A DNA stretch of 64,000 nucleotides from Porites lutea. Taxonomy: Eukaryota; Cnidaria; Anthozoa; Scleractinia; Poritidae. The stretch is taken from positions 29,572,582-29,636,581 of the forward strand of contig NC_133205.1 in the NCBI RefSeq assembly GCF_958299795.1. The letters run 5' to 3'. Shown here piece after piece: positions 1-11,535 of the stretch (positions within the stretch are counted from its first letter, which is position 1; each line of letters begins with the position of its first letter). The notes under the pieces were generated by a model. It worked only from the letters and a program-made list of their open reading frames with translations, did not search any database and had not been told where the DNA came from. A program made the position numbers and the translations under genes.

Positions 1-278
1 TTTCACGGGTTGTCAAAGAGACGAGCGATTCCCTTTTCCCAGGTGAGCGCCGACTCATTTCGCTTCAATATTCAGAAATGCTCTCGATCTCTTTACGCTT
101 TCATTGCCTTTCGCCTGACATGTTTTGCATGGCGTTTAATCATGCAAAACCTCCACGAAACATCCACGCAGCGCGGGAGGTAACTTTATCCCGATTCTAA
201 AAATAACTCGAGACGAATTACCTATGGAATAGTGTGCTGTATGGGGAATGCCTTCTCTGTCCCCTTTATCCTCTCTTG
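1..278 (+). repeat. Interspersed repeat, copy 1 (reaches the window edge)
   Basis: Bases 3-278 match, in reverse orientation, bases 8911-9305, and part matches 9797-9884 in the same orientation. Shared landmarks are AAAATAACTCGAGACGAATT and GTCCCCTTTATCCTCTCTTG. The family is not recognised. Confidence 0.85.
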
Positions 279-1030
279 CTGCACATGACATCCCTGACAT
301 ACCGCCCTCATCGTTTCTAAATTTTTCTACATCTACCCCCTCTTTCATTTTTTTGCGAATAGAAGAGGAGAAGGTGGGAGGTTCGTGCCAAAGGGTCATA
401 CAGAAATCGGGGCTGGTTTACAACTTTAAGGGGCAAACTTCCTTTAAGAAGAAGAGCAAAACTTCCCTGAAAATTGCATTAAATTTTGTAAACCAGTCTC
501 TGGTCTTGAGAGTCATTGAATAAGGGAATAGCCTGATTGGTGGAGAATACAGAAACTCTCTCCTTCCATTTTTATCCTTCCCCTTAATTTCATGCTTTTT
601 ATGTATCACCATTTGCAGAAATTCGTACAACGGCGTTACGAGGTTTGTTTCTTTAATAATGAATACACCAGTAGGGTAAAACCTAATTATTGTTTTTAAA
701 GAACTTTTTGGAGGCTGAATAGTATCTTTTCATGAACATTCAAAAGATCAGACCCATCCGTTGCCGGAACTCTGAATGGTCACATGGAGAGAATTTATGA
801 TCAGGGTAGGAAGCAGGGGCAAGTCAAGCTGAAGACCACCAATGACACCAACTTACGTGTACTGTACTTACTAAGCTAGACTTCGTAATGGCTGAGAGAA
901 GAATTCTCAAATGATGCGCATTCTTTGGTAATGCGCGCGCAGGAGCCTCTTACCAAATCAGTCAAATCACTGCTCCTGGCACGCGCTATCGAGCTATTAT
1001 GACGTACGGCATAGTTTTCAATGAACAAAA

Positions 1031-2653
1031 ATGGATCCTGATAAAGGTAAGTAAGTTCCTTGAAGAATAACTGTTAAAAGGACCACAGCATATGACCCAT
1101 GTAGTGAAAGTGATAACCGCCGCTTGGTTAGCTCAGATTATGGTAAAATCGTTCTGAGGCTAACCAAACTAAAAATACAGTTCTAGGAGACTTGTCCACC
1201 ACATTATAACCACTCAAAGGCAGTGTTTTTAACCAAACACATGCGGGCGATTGCCAGAAGGACTTTTGAATGCTAATCAAAATTGGACTCTTGCTGAAAG
1301 ACAGATATTTAGACAGATTCTTTGTACCTTTTAGACGCGGAAGGGGAAACTACGAAGCGGAACGAAAACAGCACGCAAATGTGCAAAGCGCAAGTAAGTC
1401 ATACAAACTTTGACGCCAGAAAGTAAATGAGAGAAGAATTAGCGAGCCTTGAGACATTTCTATAAAGGTATCATAAGCTTTAAATTATAAACTCGGTATT
1501 TCAGGGGAAATTTTGGCACGACTAGACGCTCTTGCCGTAGGCGGTCTACAAATTATAGTCATCTCTCACGTTGCAGATCCCTCTCCATTTTGAACAATTA
1601 ACCGCAAATCCCCCACAAAAATCAGTAGCACAGGCGTTCGCATATTGTCTGAAAAAATCCCGCTAACATGGATTCTCGCAGTTCAAACTATTTATTAACT
1701 CGCTATCCGAGGGTATCCGTAATAATGGCAGGTCATGACCCCACTGGATTGGCGGTTAAAATTGAAAAAAATGGCTAAAATGTTCCCGTATTCATTCATG
1801 TAAGAACGAGACCTTCTGTTTCTGGAAAGCAGAGTACAAAATAGTTTACTGGGGTCATCTAAATCTGGCTGAGATAGACTTCCCTCTCTGGAGGGTAGAA
1901 CTAGATGAACAATATAAAAAGGACCTCTAAGAGCACAAGAGTGTCATGATCAAAAAAGGGCGTGTCGCCAACTTTCCTGAACTCCGTGGGCTCACAGCCA
2001 ATTTTGAAAGTCTACCCGATTGCCACTTTTTCTTTCATTTTTTTTCCAGTTAGTGGACGTCCCTCTTATTAACTCAGAAGGTAAAATGCTGTTACCACCA
2101 GCTGAATTAGGAAAAGGATGCCCCAGCCCTGTTTACGCCAATCCTCGCCAGGTTCTACGAATCCTCAAACGAAGGGAAGCCAAAAAGAGGCTTGCTCGTT
2201 CAGGAAAACTGAAAAACCGGGCCAAACGAGTATGTATGGCAGTTCAGTAAATTTTTCTTTTATTCCCGATCGTGCTGACTGGACATATCATATTGTTCCA
2301 ATCTAGACTCGATTATTATGTTAATTCAACTGTAACTGAATCAAATAATTAATTGATGAGAAAATTCACACTCAATACTGCCTGAAAGGCTAAAGTTTAA
2401 AGTAAAGTCCAGGTCCGGTTTACGTGCACGCTACGATTTATCGCGCGAATTTTCCAACGTAACGCAAAAAAAATCACCTGTTTTTAAAAACTCTGTTGAA
2501 GTTCGATTTTACGCCGATTTGTGATTGTTCCTTAGCGTTTTCCAAAAGTAACTAGTCACGTTGTCTCAAAATTTTTAGGATAAAAAGAGAGCTGGAAATC
2601 AAGAAGATGGTAAAACAAATAGTGATGGAGCGAGTCCTAAAAAGGCTGGTTAG
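1031..2653 (+). CDS. NF-YA-like protein lacking the DNA-binding segment (4 exons)
   Basis: Exons 1031-1046, 1335-1393, 2050-2229 and 2579-2653 join in frame (GT-AG throughout; donors GTAAGT, GTAAGT, GTATGT) into 109 residues ending at TAG 2651-2653. Residues about 49-77 contain YANPRQVLRILKRREAKKRL, which resembles the NF-YA A1 segment (YVNAKQYHRILKRRQARAKL in vertebrates). A1 binds the NF-YB/NF-YC histone-fold dimer. The A2 segment that reads CCAAT boxes (HESRHRHAM-type, with conserved His and Arg) is absent. After the A1-like stretch the protein ends in a short basic and polar tail, and I saw no A2-like exon in the last intron. Normal NF-YA is about 300-350 residues, so this is a very short relative. 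Start: ATG 1031 opens a 16-nt coding exon followed by a consensus donor. Inference: nuclear, possibly a competitor for NF-YB/C. The family call rests on one segment, and the first two tiny exons are the least certain part. Confidence 0.72.
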
Positions 2654-3919
2654 CACTGACTTAAAAGAGACGCAGAAAAATTGACTCCGGTAGCCTGGAA
2701 CCGGTCACTGCAAGTTAAAGAGTGTACTCCAGTCCAACGTAAATTTAAACTGAGATTGCGTAAATGAATATTGAATGTATAAGTAGTAAAGAGATTTCCA
2801 GTTGAGATTAGTTGAGTCTGAGTTGAGATTATTATTATTATCATTACTATATTCATAGACCATCCGCCAAACTGCACTGCTGCTGTAATCAACCACACTT
2901 TGATTCAGACCATTGAGATGAGTAAACTTCCTTCCGTTTCGATTCCGAGATACACAGAATCCGTTCAAAACAGAAGAGCTAGACTACACTCCGATTCTAT
3001 CCTCTCTCTCTTACATCCTGTAAAATAACACGGCACGTGATCACGTGGTTGTCCAGTTCTAACTGACTTCATCATTGGTAAGGTGGGACAAAGATTCAGT
3101 TAGCTTTGGCTTAGAAAAGTGACGTTGCAGTAGGCCGGGCACTGCTGGAATGTCTAATTTGCGACTTTTGCTGCTAAATTTACCACCTTATCGGAGGAAT
3201 TCTTTCTACTTTTGAGTTGGCAAGTCCTTCCGTTCGCTAAAACTGTTATTCTTGCCAGATCCGGTTTTGCGATTTTTGTTATACACAATCCAGGACATAA
3301 GTGGGAACAGGCAACTTCTCTTACAGCGGGGGAGAACCAGCTCTTTGCATGCGTGTGTTGACTTCAAGGAGGAGCGCTTCTGAATCGGTCCTTTCAAGTG
3401 AATCTTCGGCGTGGAGGGGTTTCAACTCCTCTGACATGAGAGCTTTGTTACGTTTCGCCTTTTCTAACCACTCCGTACTAGTTTATCCGGCGAGTGTCCA
3501 GCTGGCTGTGGGCAAATCCGTCATCATGCTTCCTTTACCGGCCACAAAAGGCGATGAAATGTGTTTAATTGCGGACTTTTATTGTGCAAAATTGCATATT
3601 TTTACTACAAAATCCTACAAAAGTGAAGCAGTAGCCACATACAATCATAGACTGCCTTTTATTTCATATTATATCTTGGATTGCTTGACTTCAAACATAT
3701 TTGACATTAAATGTAAATTGTTCATGGATATTAGACTAACTCAAACCAATATTGCGACAAACAAATGCGGGTTTATACAGCCATGTACATGGGACTTCTT
3801 TTTCTGCATCTTTGTCTAAGACGTAACCGTATTAATTCTCTTCGACTTGTCTAACCTCAGAAAATCTAAACGCAATCTATTCAATGCTATATTATAAGCA
3901 AAGATTTTAGAACTAAATC

Positions 3920-5002
3920 TTAGGAGCAAAAAAAAACCTTTGTGAAGGCTTTAGCATAAAAGCTGTTCATTGCTCCATAACACCAAGGATGCAAAGCGCT
4001 TGGCAGACACATTAAAAGAAAACTATATCTCCTCATGAGGCTGTGATACCGAAATTTCCATTCATTTACATCAGCTAAACTTTCCCACAAAAACACGGCT
4101 TGATAAGGAAAATAACAAACTACAAATATAAGAATAATCGCGTAAATTATCTTAAGTAAATCTTGTTCAGCATCTGCGTCATCTGGTTTGATACCTCTAC
4201 GGTTTTTTACATCAACCAAGGCTTGTCGTCTTTGCTTTCCTTCCTGCAGTGTTCTCTCTTCTTCCCTGTTGTTTGTAAGAGTAACAAGTTCAATTGCAGC
4301 AGCTGAAGAAGGGATGATCGATGTCTGAGCTGCCGGCTTTTGGTCTTTTGGCTGTCGTAGCTTCCATGCTACAGCTCCGTAAGATGCTAGCATGACCAGG
4401 TAGGGTAGGGCATAATTCAGGGAGAATAACACGAGCGAATAGGCATAGACATTCCCAACAGGATGCAATTCACAATGGCCACCTACGAACCTGTTTCGAA
4501 TGAATATGGGCACACTGACAGCAGTAGGGACAAGCCACAAACAGGAAAAGATCACAGTCTTCAATTTCCCAGATACATGTTTTTGGATGGGGTTGATGAG
4601 TACTCGGTAGCGGTAGAATGCGAGCGCTGCCAGCGAATAAGTTACTACCATCAATGAAATAACTTGGATGGGATTCGCAACGCACCAGATATCGTGCACG
4701 ATACTATCTCTGTATCCGCCTTCATATTGCCAAATCAACATGATCAGTAAACAAAGGCAATTGAGGATTTCAGCAAACGCTATGTGGGCAACGAGATGAA
4801 ATGAAAATGGATGACGAAGAGGCGTCTTCCATGTTGCTTTACAAACTACGGAATTACCGATCGAACCCGCTATGGTGATCACCGTCAAACAAGAAAGACG
4901 AAATACACGCAATGGTGTTGTTTCTTTATACTGCAAAATCCCCCAGTCTGAATTTTTAGAAGTTTCATTTGTAAATGTAGTCGTGTTGCTCAACGATGCC
5001 AT
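3920..5002 (-). CDS. Class A (rhodopsin-like) G protein-coupled receptor, orphan
   Basis: One uninterrupted exon of 360 residues, with ATG at 5002 and TAA at 3920. Two N-glycosylation sequons (NTT, NET) lie in the first 15 residues, then seven hydrophobic segments. TM1 carries the GNS motif (GN of class A). TM2 has IAFAE where most receptors have LAxAD, so Glu replaces the sodium-site Asp. The end of TM3 reads YRYRVLINP in place of DRYxxIxxP. A long basic third intracellular loop follows. TM6 carries CYFP for CWxP, and TM7 carries HPWCY for NPxxY. A Cys before TM3 (IWC) and one in loop 2 (GGHCELHP) could form the usual disulfide. Plasma-membrane receptor; the ligand cannot be told from sequence. 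The overall look is of a neuropeptide or amine-type orphan receptor, and intronless receptors are common in cnidarian families. Confidence 0.9.
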   Translation of the reverse strand: MASLSNTTTFTNETSKNSDWGILQYKETTPLRVFRLSCLTVITIAGSIGNSVVCKATWKTPLRHPFSFHLVAHIAFAEILNCLCLLIMLIWQYEGGYRDSIVHDIWCVANPIQVISLMVVTYSLAALAFYRYRVLINPIQKHVSGKLKTVIFSCLWLVPTAVSVPIFIRNRFVGGHCELHPVGNVYAYSLVLFSLNYALPYLVMLASYGAVAWKLRQPKDQKPAAQTSIIPSSAAAIELVTLTNNREEERTLQEGKQRRQALVDVKNRRGIKPDDADAEQDLLKIIYAIILIFVVCYFPYQAVFLWESLADVNEWKFRYHSLMRRYSFLLMCLPSALHPWCYGAMNSFYAKAFTKVFFCS

Positions 5003-5264
5003 TGCGTTCAACGATCAAGTTTTCGTATTCTCTGACCTAGTGGACAAGAAGAAGACTTTTTCTCGATTCCTCAATTAGCTAAATCTGCAGCTGTCCCGGA
5101 ACTGTTCATAAGCATTTAAAAAAAAAGGGATGAGACCAAGAGCCATTGTGATTCTTATTGACACCTATCAATGTTTATTTCGCTAGTCACATTACTTATA
5201 TCAAAAAAACTCATAATGAGACACATGCAAACTGAGCGTGTCATCTTTAATACCTTAATATGCA

Positions 5265-5754
5265 CAGGGGCACCCAACGACTGTTTTCTGTGAAATATCT
5301 GTTCGGAGAAACAAAAATTGCCTAGAATTTTCTATAGCTTGAGGAAGGCTAAAAATTTTCTTGACGACCGTTCCATTCATGTACACAATTTTCGAAGCTT
5401 ATCTAATAAATTCCCTACGATTTTCTGAAGTTTCATTTTTCCCATTTCACTCCCCAGGTTAGGTTATTTTTCGTAGAGAAAGGAAACCTAAAATTTTCGG
5501 AATCGAAAATGCAATCCAGAAAGGAATCAGAAAAACTATCACTTTCGGAAAACTTTAAATTGCTGCTAAAATTTTCGGGAAAATAATACTGAAGCCCTCG
5601 TAACTTCGAAAAGACTCAAGTTACCCTAGGATGACCGAACAGATATAAATTTCTTAGCGCCACTCAGAATACATTTCTAGAGATCTAAAAGTACTCTGGA
5701 TAGCCTAAAAAGTGTTTTCAAAGTAATTAGGGGAACCGTCGTTGGGTGCCCCTG
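5265..5754 (+). mobile_element. Non-autonomous DNA transposon, CAGGGGCACCC family, copy 1
   Basis: 490 bp with terminal inverted repeats CAGGGGCACCCAACGAC / GTCGTTGGGTGCCCCTG. Flanked by ATATGCA on both sides (5258-5264, 5755-5761). No coding capacity. The CAGGGG ends look hAT-like, but the flank is 7 bp rather than the usual 8. Confidence 0.88.
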
Positions 5755-6603
5755 ATATGCACTTTATCCGTTGACTGTCGTTAACAGACGCTTTTATACG
5801 ATGACTATCATGCAGCCAATTAATAAACATCAGCTGAAACATAACTAGACCGTTGCAATAGTCACGTATAAACTGAAACATGGAAAAGACCCAAATAAGA
5901 CTTAATTACCTTAGCTTTCAACAGTGCATCGTTTTAGCTAGAATTCAAACAACTTATGTCCTGGCTCCATTAACCAGCAATTTGCTGTAGGAGAACAGGT
6001 CTTGTCTTGCCAGTAATTAAAAACAAAAATGGTTCCTGTGCCTTATAAATCTAATTTGGCTTTTTTCTTTTCTTTTTCCTTTGACAACGTTATTCAGTGC
6101 AATTTAAATCATAAATATATGCCTTAAAATGCTTAAGCGTGAGGTGGCTCCACATAGGCAGAGTTTACTGACTTTTGCGTTTTTATGATCGAAAGGAAGA
6201 CGAGAAAATTGAAGAAAGAGGCCAATATGCAGCTCAGTATCTTGACCGAGTAAACCTTGCCAGTTTATCCGTCACAAGGCGGAATCTCCACCGTCCAAGA
6301 TACACTGCAGGCCCATGTTGCCCGCTCGGTAGCCAATCAGAAAAAAGTTTAAGATTCGCTTCACCTTGCCAGCTTGCGAGAGCCAGCCATGCAATTTAAG
6401 TCTAATACAGTTCCTCTCAGAGGTCTTCTAATTCAAGGAATAGGGAACAAACTTTAAAAACAACTTAAGACAGGTGGCAGTCAACAAATAACTCACCTCT
6501 CCCGACGTGCCGGTTTCTCTATTTTTCTCAGTGAAGGGAAATGTAATCGCGCAGAATGGCTAATTTGTTCTCGGGACATTTACTTACAGTAGAGCGAGAA
6601 ACA

Positions 6604-6638
6604 TAAAGACCGAATTTAAAGTTTAAATTCGGTCTTTA
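6604..6638. repeat. Short perfect hairpin
   Basis: Palindrome with arms AAAGACCGAATTTAAA around a tiny centre, mirrored by its complement. No known role. Confidence 0.6.
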
Positions 6639-6892
6639 GAAAACTAAAAACAACCCGAGCTTACAATGAAAGGTCATGAAATGATACACCTCTAATAATA
6701 TGTTGGTCAATAATTTCACTGTGTTCTTGCTATTTCTACTGATCATAGGTTTTAATATTTTGCATTTCATTCACCTCGATATGGAAAATAACTGTTACAC
6801 CAACATGCTCTAAACAATGTTACGATCAGTATTAGATTCTGCCAAACTATCCTCCTACCCCATCTTTTGGTAAAAACGTTTGCATGTAAGAC

Positions 6893-7314
6893 GGAATCCA
6901 CTAGGAAATTGAGTAATTTTAATTCTCCGTGGACAAAAACCTTGTGTCAACATAATTTAAAGAATATTGCATTCTTTTTTACGTTTTTGAAGGTCTAAAG
7001 ATGCAATTAGTCATCTGTAATAACACCAAAGAAAATTTCTCAAGGGAGCCCGAGAAAATGAATGTCAAATTTCCCAAGAATTGTGAAAACAAATGCAAAT
7101 TTCTGAAATTTCATGCGAAAGATGTAATTTTGTGAAATTTGACATTCATTTTCTCGGGCTCCCATTAGAAATTTTCTTTGGTGTTATTACAGATGTCTAA
7201 TTACGTCTCTAGCCCTTCAAAAATGTAAATTTGAATGCAATGTGCTTTAAATTATTCTGGTGCAAGGTTTTTGTCCACTGAAAATTACAATTACTCAGTT
7301 TTCTGGTGGACTCC
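6893..7314. mobile_element. Long foldback element, two arms of about 181 bp
   Basis: The left arm 6893-7073 is matched in reverse complement by 7134-7314, leaving a 60-bp loop. The inner 60 bp of each arm is almost identical (GGAGCCCGAGAAAATGAATG and its complement). Divergence rises toward the outer ends. No open frame of note. Confidence 0.88.
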
Positions 7315-7516
7315 ATATAAATGTCATATGAAGCCAGAAAAATGTAGTTCCACATGCGACTTTGTAACTTGTACGGGACATAGATTAGAGTCACCCCAGG
7401 AACCTAGGTTACGTACAGAGGATACACAGGCAAAATATCACTTTCCCCTACACGTATAGGGCAATTTTTTCTTCCTTTTTATTGGTCGAGAGCCCACCAC
7501 GTGACCTGCAAATAAT

Positions 7517-7615
7517 CATTCTCGTCCCCAGAGCCACTCGGCTTAATTTGTAACCGACCAGTGGTCGTTTCCCGACCACGCGACCAAGAAACGACGGGCT
7601 CTGGGGACGAGAATG
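7517..7615. mobile_element. Mutator-like MITE, 99 bp
   Basis: Perfect 19-bp terminal inverted repeats CATTCTCGTCCCCAGAGCC, with a perfect 9-bp target duplication GCAAATAAT (7508-7516 and 7616-7624). A 9-bp duplication is typical of the Mutator superfamily. The flanks are intact, so the insertion is likely young. Confidence 0.93.
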
Positions 7616-8031
7616 GCAAATAATCGCCTAGAAATAATGGTCTGCTCATGCGCAATGTCGTCTAACTGTGGCTGGCTTAAGGGGCTGGCTGCCTGCTCAT
7701 GCGTAAATGAAACCACGCTTTTTTCCTTCGTGCGGATCGCTCTTGCGTGAAAATGGCAGATCGCTTCACAAATAATTAAAAAACAAGGCGCTAAGGAGCG
7801 TACACTTCGGCGTCGTGGAGGTGGAAGTGATTAATTGTAAATGCGGAGGAATAGTAAGAAATGAAATATGTTAAGAGTAAGGTGTTAATCTGTGAAATTA
7901 TGGGATTTGTCAGGATATTCTGAAAAAAGCAACATCCAAGAGGCCTACTTGCCAAAAACTAGCATTCCAGGACAAATTGTCTCTGAGATATTAGCCCAGT
8001 TATGCCCTGATGACTCAATACAAATCCTTCT

Positions 8032-8069
8032 AAATTTGACTTGGGTCTAAACGTTTAGACCTAAGTCAA
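8032..8069. repeat. Perfect hairpin
   Basis: Arms ATTTGACTTGGGTCTAAA and the near-perfect complement meet at ACGT. It may be a remnant of a small inverted-repeat element. Confidence 0.6.
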
Positions 8070-8910
8070 ATATGAGGTTACTGGCGGTGAATAACAAGTC
8101 TAACAAAACAAACAGTGAAAAAAGAATTCTCTATTTTTCTTAGTCACATCAGGCTTCAAAAACAGCATAGCAGTCTGATGTACTGATTAAAGATATGTAA
8201 GGCATGGGTAAGGAGTCAATTACGTTGAGCATGGAATTGGCTAAAACTCAATGTTACGAGTTCCAATGTTTTGAGGATAATTTTTCACTGACTATCAGCA
8301 CGCAGGGATGTCGGATTAACACAAGGAAGTTTAATACAAAAGGAACATAGCCTTTACAGAGCTTTAAAAACAGCATCCGCCAACACAAACTTGACTTGAA
8401 CTTAAGTAAAACTAAACAGCCTCTGCCAATAATAACAAACTCTCACTTGAACTTCAGATATCTTACGGCTTCCGCCAACTTGTAAACACAGAACTTGAAA
8501 ATCGACCTTCGTCACACTTGACTAAACACAGCAGTCCAGCTCGTGGGAAAAAACTTAGTTCGTCAAAAGAACTCGCTTGGAACTTGTATACTGTTTGACA
8601 TAAGGTTCTAGAAAATACTAAACAGGCGAATAGTAGTAGCTTTTCGACATATTTTGTGATGTCAGTAACTGATCCAAATCTGCTGACTCATGCTGAAATG
8701 TACACATGCCCGAATTAATTATTCATGAATAATCCAAAAACGTAGAGACATTCGAGAAAGTCACGCAACGCATGAAAGCAATTTACTACGTAACACTCAA
8801 CAAAGACAAAATGTCTTTGTGCAGCATTTTGTTTTTTTTCTTTTTGTCAATAGAGAAATATTAAAACAAAAAAAATTGTAACTTTAAATTCATCATTAAT
8901 CAGTTCGAAA

Positions 8911-8999
8911 CAAGAGAGGATAAAGGGGACAGAGAAGGCATCCCCCATACACACCCTATTCTTTGTTATACTACTACCCGCAAAAGGTTTGTAATTTTC

Positions 9000-9031
<32 letters not shown>

Positions 9032-9305
9032 AATTGCTCTAAACCAATCAAATTGCAGAAATTTCTCATGTAGTAGTATAACATAGGTAATTCGTCTCGA
9101 GTTATTTTTAGAATCGGGATAAAGTTACCTCGCGCGCTGCGTGGATGTTTCGTGGAGGTTTCGCATGACTATACGCCGTGCAAAACATGTCGGGCGAAAG
9201 GCAATGAAAACGTAAAGAGATTGAGAGCATTTCTCAATATTGAAGCGAAATGAGTCGGCGCTCATCTGAGAAAAGACCATCGCTGGACTCTTTGACAACC
9301 CGTGA
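8911..9305 (-). repeat. Interspersed repeat, copy 2, inverted relative to copy 1, with nested insert
   Basis: Inverted match to 3-278. It is interrupted by a small inverted-repeat element at 8965-9082. Confidence 0.85.
8965..9082. mobile_element. Small inverted-repeat element nested in the copy-2 repeat
   Basis: 118 bp with perfect 13-bp ends GTTATACTACTAC / GTAGTAGTATAAC. It is absent from the other two copies of the host repeat, so it is a later insertion. Confidence 0.75.
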
Positions 9306-9796
9306 CATCAGTTTAACTCGAAGTAGTCGTAATCTCAGTGCTTTAATAAAATGAGAAATTTCGCCGGTCTATTGAAACCGGTTGTTTGTACAATAAAGCA
9401 AGTAGGACGCCAAGTGTTATTTTTGTTGAATAATAAAAAGCTAATAAAAGAAAAAATATCAAACCAGAAATTGCTCTCTTCAAACTGTAAATTATAAATG
9501 AACCTGAGAGAATATTCAGCGTGTTAAGGATTTCCCTGCTGTACTGTTAGCTCTATACAAGAGAGGAAGGGCGATTCTTTTTTAATTTCCATTTCGCTGA
9601 CACCGCTTTAGCAGAAATCTCTCTTTAGTCGTTTTCGTCGACAAAACGAATAGCAATATCGCTCTCCCGAGTCTTCCGCCATTTTTTCTTCGTCAATTCG
9701 TGAAGGACGCGTGCCTCTGAGAGTGGCTCATCCTCGCGGAACACATTCGCGCTATGTGATTGGCTGTTGTCTAATCCCCCTTGGGATCTGTGTGTC

Positions 9797-9884
9797 TTAA
9801 AAATAACTCGAGACGAATTACCTATGGAAAAGGGTGTGTATGGGTGATGCCTTCTCTGTCCCCTTTATCCTCTCTTGGTTCGAA
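9797..9884 (+). repeat. Interspersed repeat, partial copy 3
   Basis: Direct partial match to bases about 196-278, plus a few bases (TTCGAA) shared with the outer edge of copy 2. Confidence 0.8.
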
Positions 9885-10077
9885 AGGAGGGCTCACTCGT
9901 GAAATGTTTTTCAATACTCGAAGAGAAATTTCCTGTCTCTGCGCGGCCAAAGTAGTAGTACGGTCTCATTTCATGAAATAGCCGAAACAAGCCCAAAAGT
10001 CACGAACTTGCACGTCCAATCTCGTCCCGAAACTAGTGCATCATTTCATAACTATTTTTCTTATCCCGAACTACCCT

Positions 10078-10200
10078 TGGTCGCAGTAGCGCAATCGGCT
10101 AATCCCTCAACTTAGAGTCTCCTCTGATCTGACGGGTGACACAGGTAAGTCGGTTCAAACCCCGGGAAAGCCAAAACAATAATTCTTTCTTCCTCGAAAA
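10078..10200 (+). mobile_element. Possible tRNA-derived SINE fragment
   Basis: The box A-like AGTAGCGCAATCGGCTAAT and box B-like GGTTCAAACCC are spaced as in a class II tRNA. No cloverleaf with a proper acceptor stem was found, so this is not called as a tRNA gene. Confidence 0.45.
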
Positions 10201-11535
10201 AGTTAAAGAATAAATCAAAGAAATCGAAGTGATGTCGAGATATCTCGAACTAATTCGGGTCTCACTTCGTCAAATAGCCGAATAAAACCGAAAACCTACA
10301 GACTTTGCTTGTCCAATCTTGTCAATAAAAGTCAACTTTGATACATTCCTGAGCGTCGCGAATCCTTTACTTCGCGCTCCACCGAAGTAACAAGCTCGGT
10401 GATCGAATAATAAATAATTGAACTCGGTCATCACAAAATATCGTGATTCAGTGTCTTGCAGATAATTATGTGTCTCAGCCGAATTGATCTGCTCGCCACT
10501 GACAAAATCACGGCAAGTTGGGCTCCCTCTTTAAATATTATCATAACTATTATTATCATTTTTATAATTATAATTATATTTTGCTAAATAATTGTCAATT
10601 ATGCTTTGAAATTGGGTTGAACGTTGGAATACTTTTTCTTACCTCACAAACATCAACGCCTTAGAATTTCCTTGTGTTGTTAAAAGTTCTTACTCTATGA
10701 GTGGACATCCATGTTATGGTCCAATTACAGCTGTCAAAACAGGGCATCCACTGACCAGAATCACATAACTGTATCGCGGGCTCAGGTGAACAATTTATTG
10801 AGGTGACTTTTCTTTTTTAAAGTTCTCCGCCGACCAATTATTGGTTTACTGATCGCAGGCTCAGGTGGTTTTTTTTTCGAGGAGTAATTGAGTATATTTC
10901 CTCTTTATAGCTAAAATTCAATTTCTCCAAAAAGACATTTCTTAAAAAAACCCAAGGGAGCTTCGCTTTTAAACTTGGCTAAATCTATATATTATTGAGT
11001 TCTGGCAAATGGAAGCAATCATGAGGTTGCTTAAAGCACTAAATAAGCTTAAGGTTGGCCTCCATCAACAGGAAAAGGCCGAAAAGTTTAGCATTGCTGC
11101 CACTTTATTTTCCCTTCAAATCATCCAGGCCGAAGGCAAAATGGGGGAAACAATGCCAAAACTTCCAACCAGTAGTGAGATTCATCCCTGAAATAAATGA
11201 ATGGAATGGCATAATGGTTTCATCAAAAGTAGGATACATATATAGCCTTTGAGGGCTCAAAGAAGGGTTAGCAGCTAAACACATTGGTTTTTTTTTGTCT
11301 GCGGTCAAAGAAAAATAAAATGTACTTTCCAGAGTAACTTTGTCTTTCAAGAAAGAACAGTTGCTACAAGTTTTAAGGTAACTATCACTGCTAGAAGTTA
11401 TCCTTATCACTTTGTTATCTTTTTTTGCCTTAAGCCCGCTGTGCTAAGGCTTAGTTCACAAAAGGTCTGACAGTGGCTATACACATGTCTAATAGAAAAA
11501 ATCAATTATTGTTCAATTAATTTTATCATTTGTGA

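Larger units (their letters stand above)
5003..11535. other. Gene-poor stretch between the GPCR and PHPT1
   Basis: No coding exon could be supported. It holds the transposons and repeats listed separately. It also contains a pair of roughly 60-bp direct repeats at about 9970-10030 and 10266-10330 that flank a tRNA-like segment. Open frames here (6175-6399, 11009-11410) show no family features or splice context. Confidence 0.6.

Noticed and set aside
3355-3500. A minus-strand segment reading EELKPLHAEDSLERTDSEAL in one frame
   Set aside because: The composition looks protein-like and a TAG sits where an acceptor could be, but no flanking exon or family match was found. Too short to call.
3301-3819. 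A 172-codon plus-strand open frame
   Set aside because: It begins at GTG rather than ATG, has no family features, and its second half is AT-rich with coral-intergenic composition.
10078-10166. tRNA gene on the plus strand
   Set aside because: Promoter boxes are present but the acceptor and anticodon stems do not pair; better as a SINE fragment.
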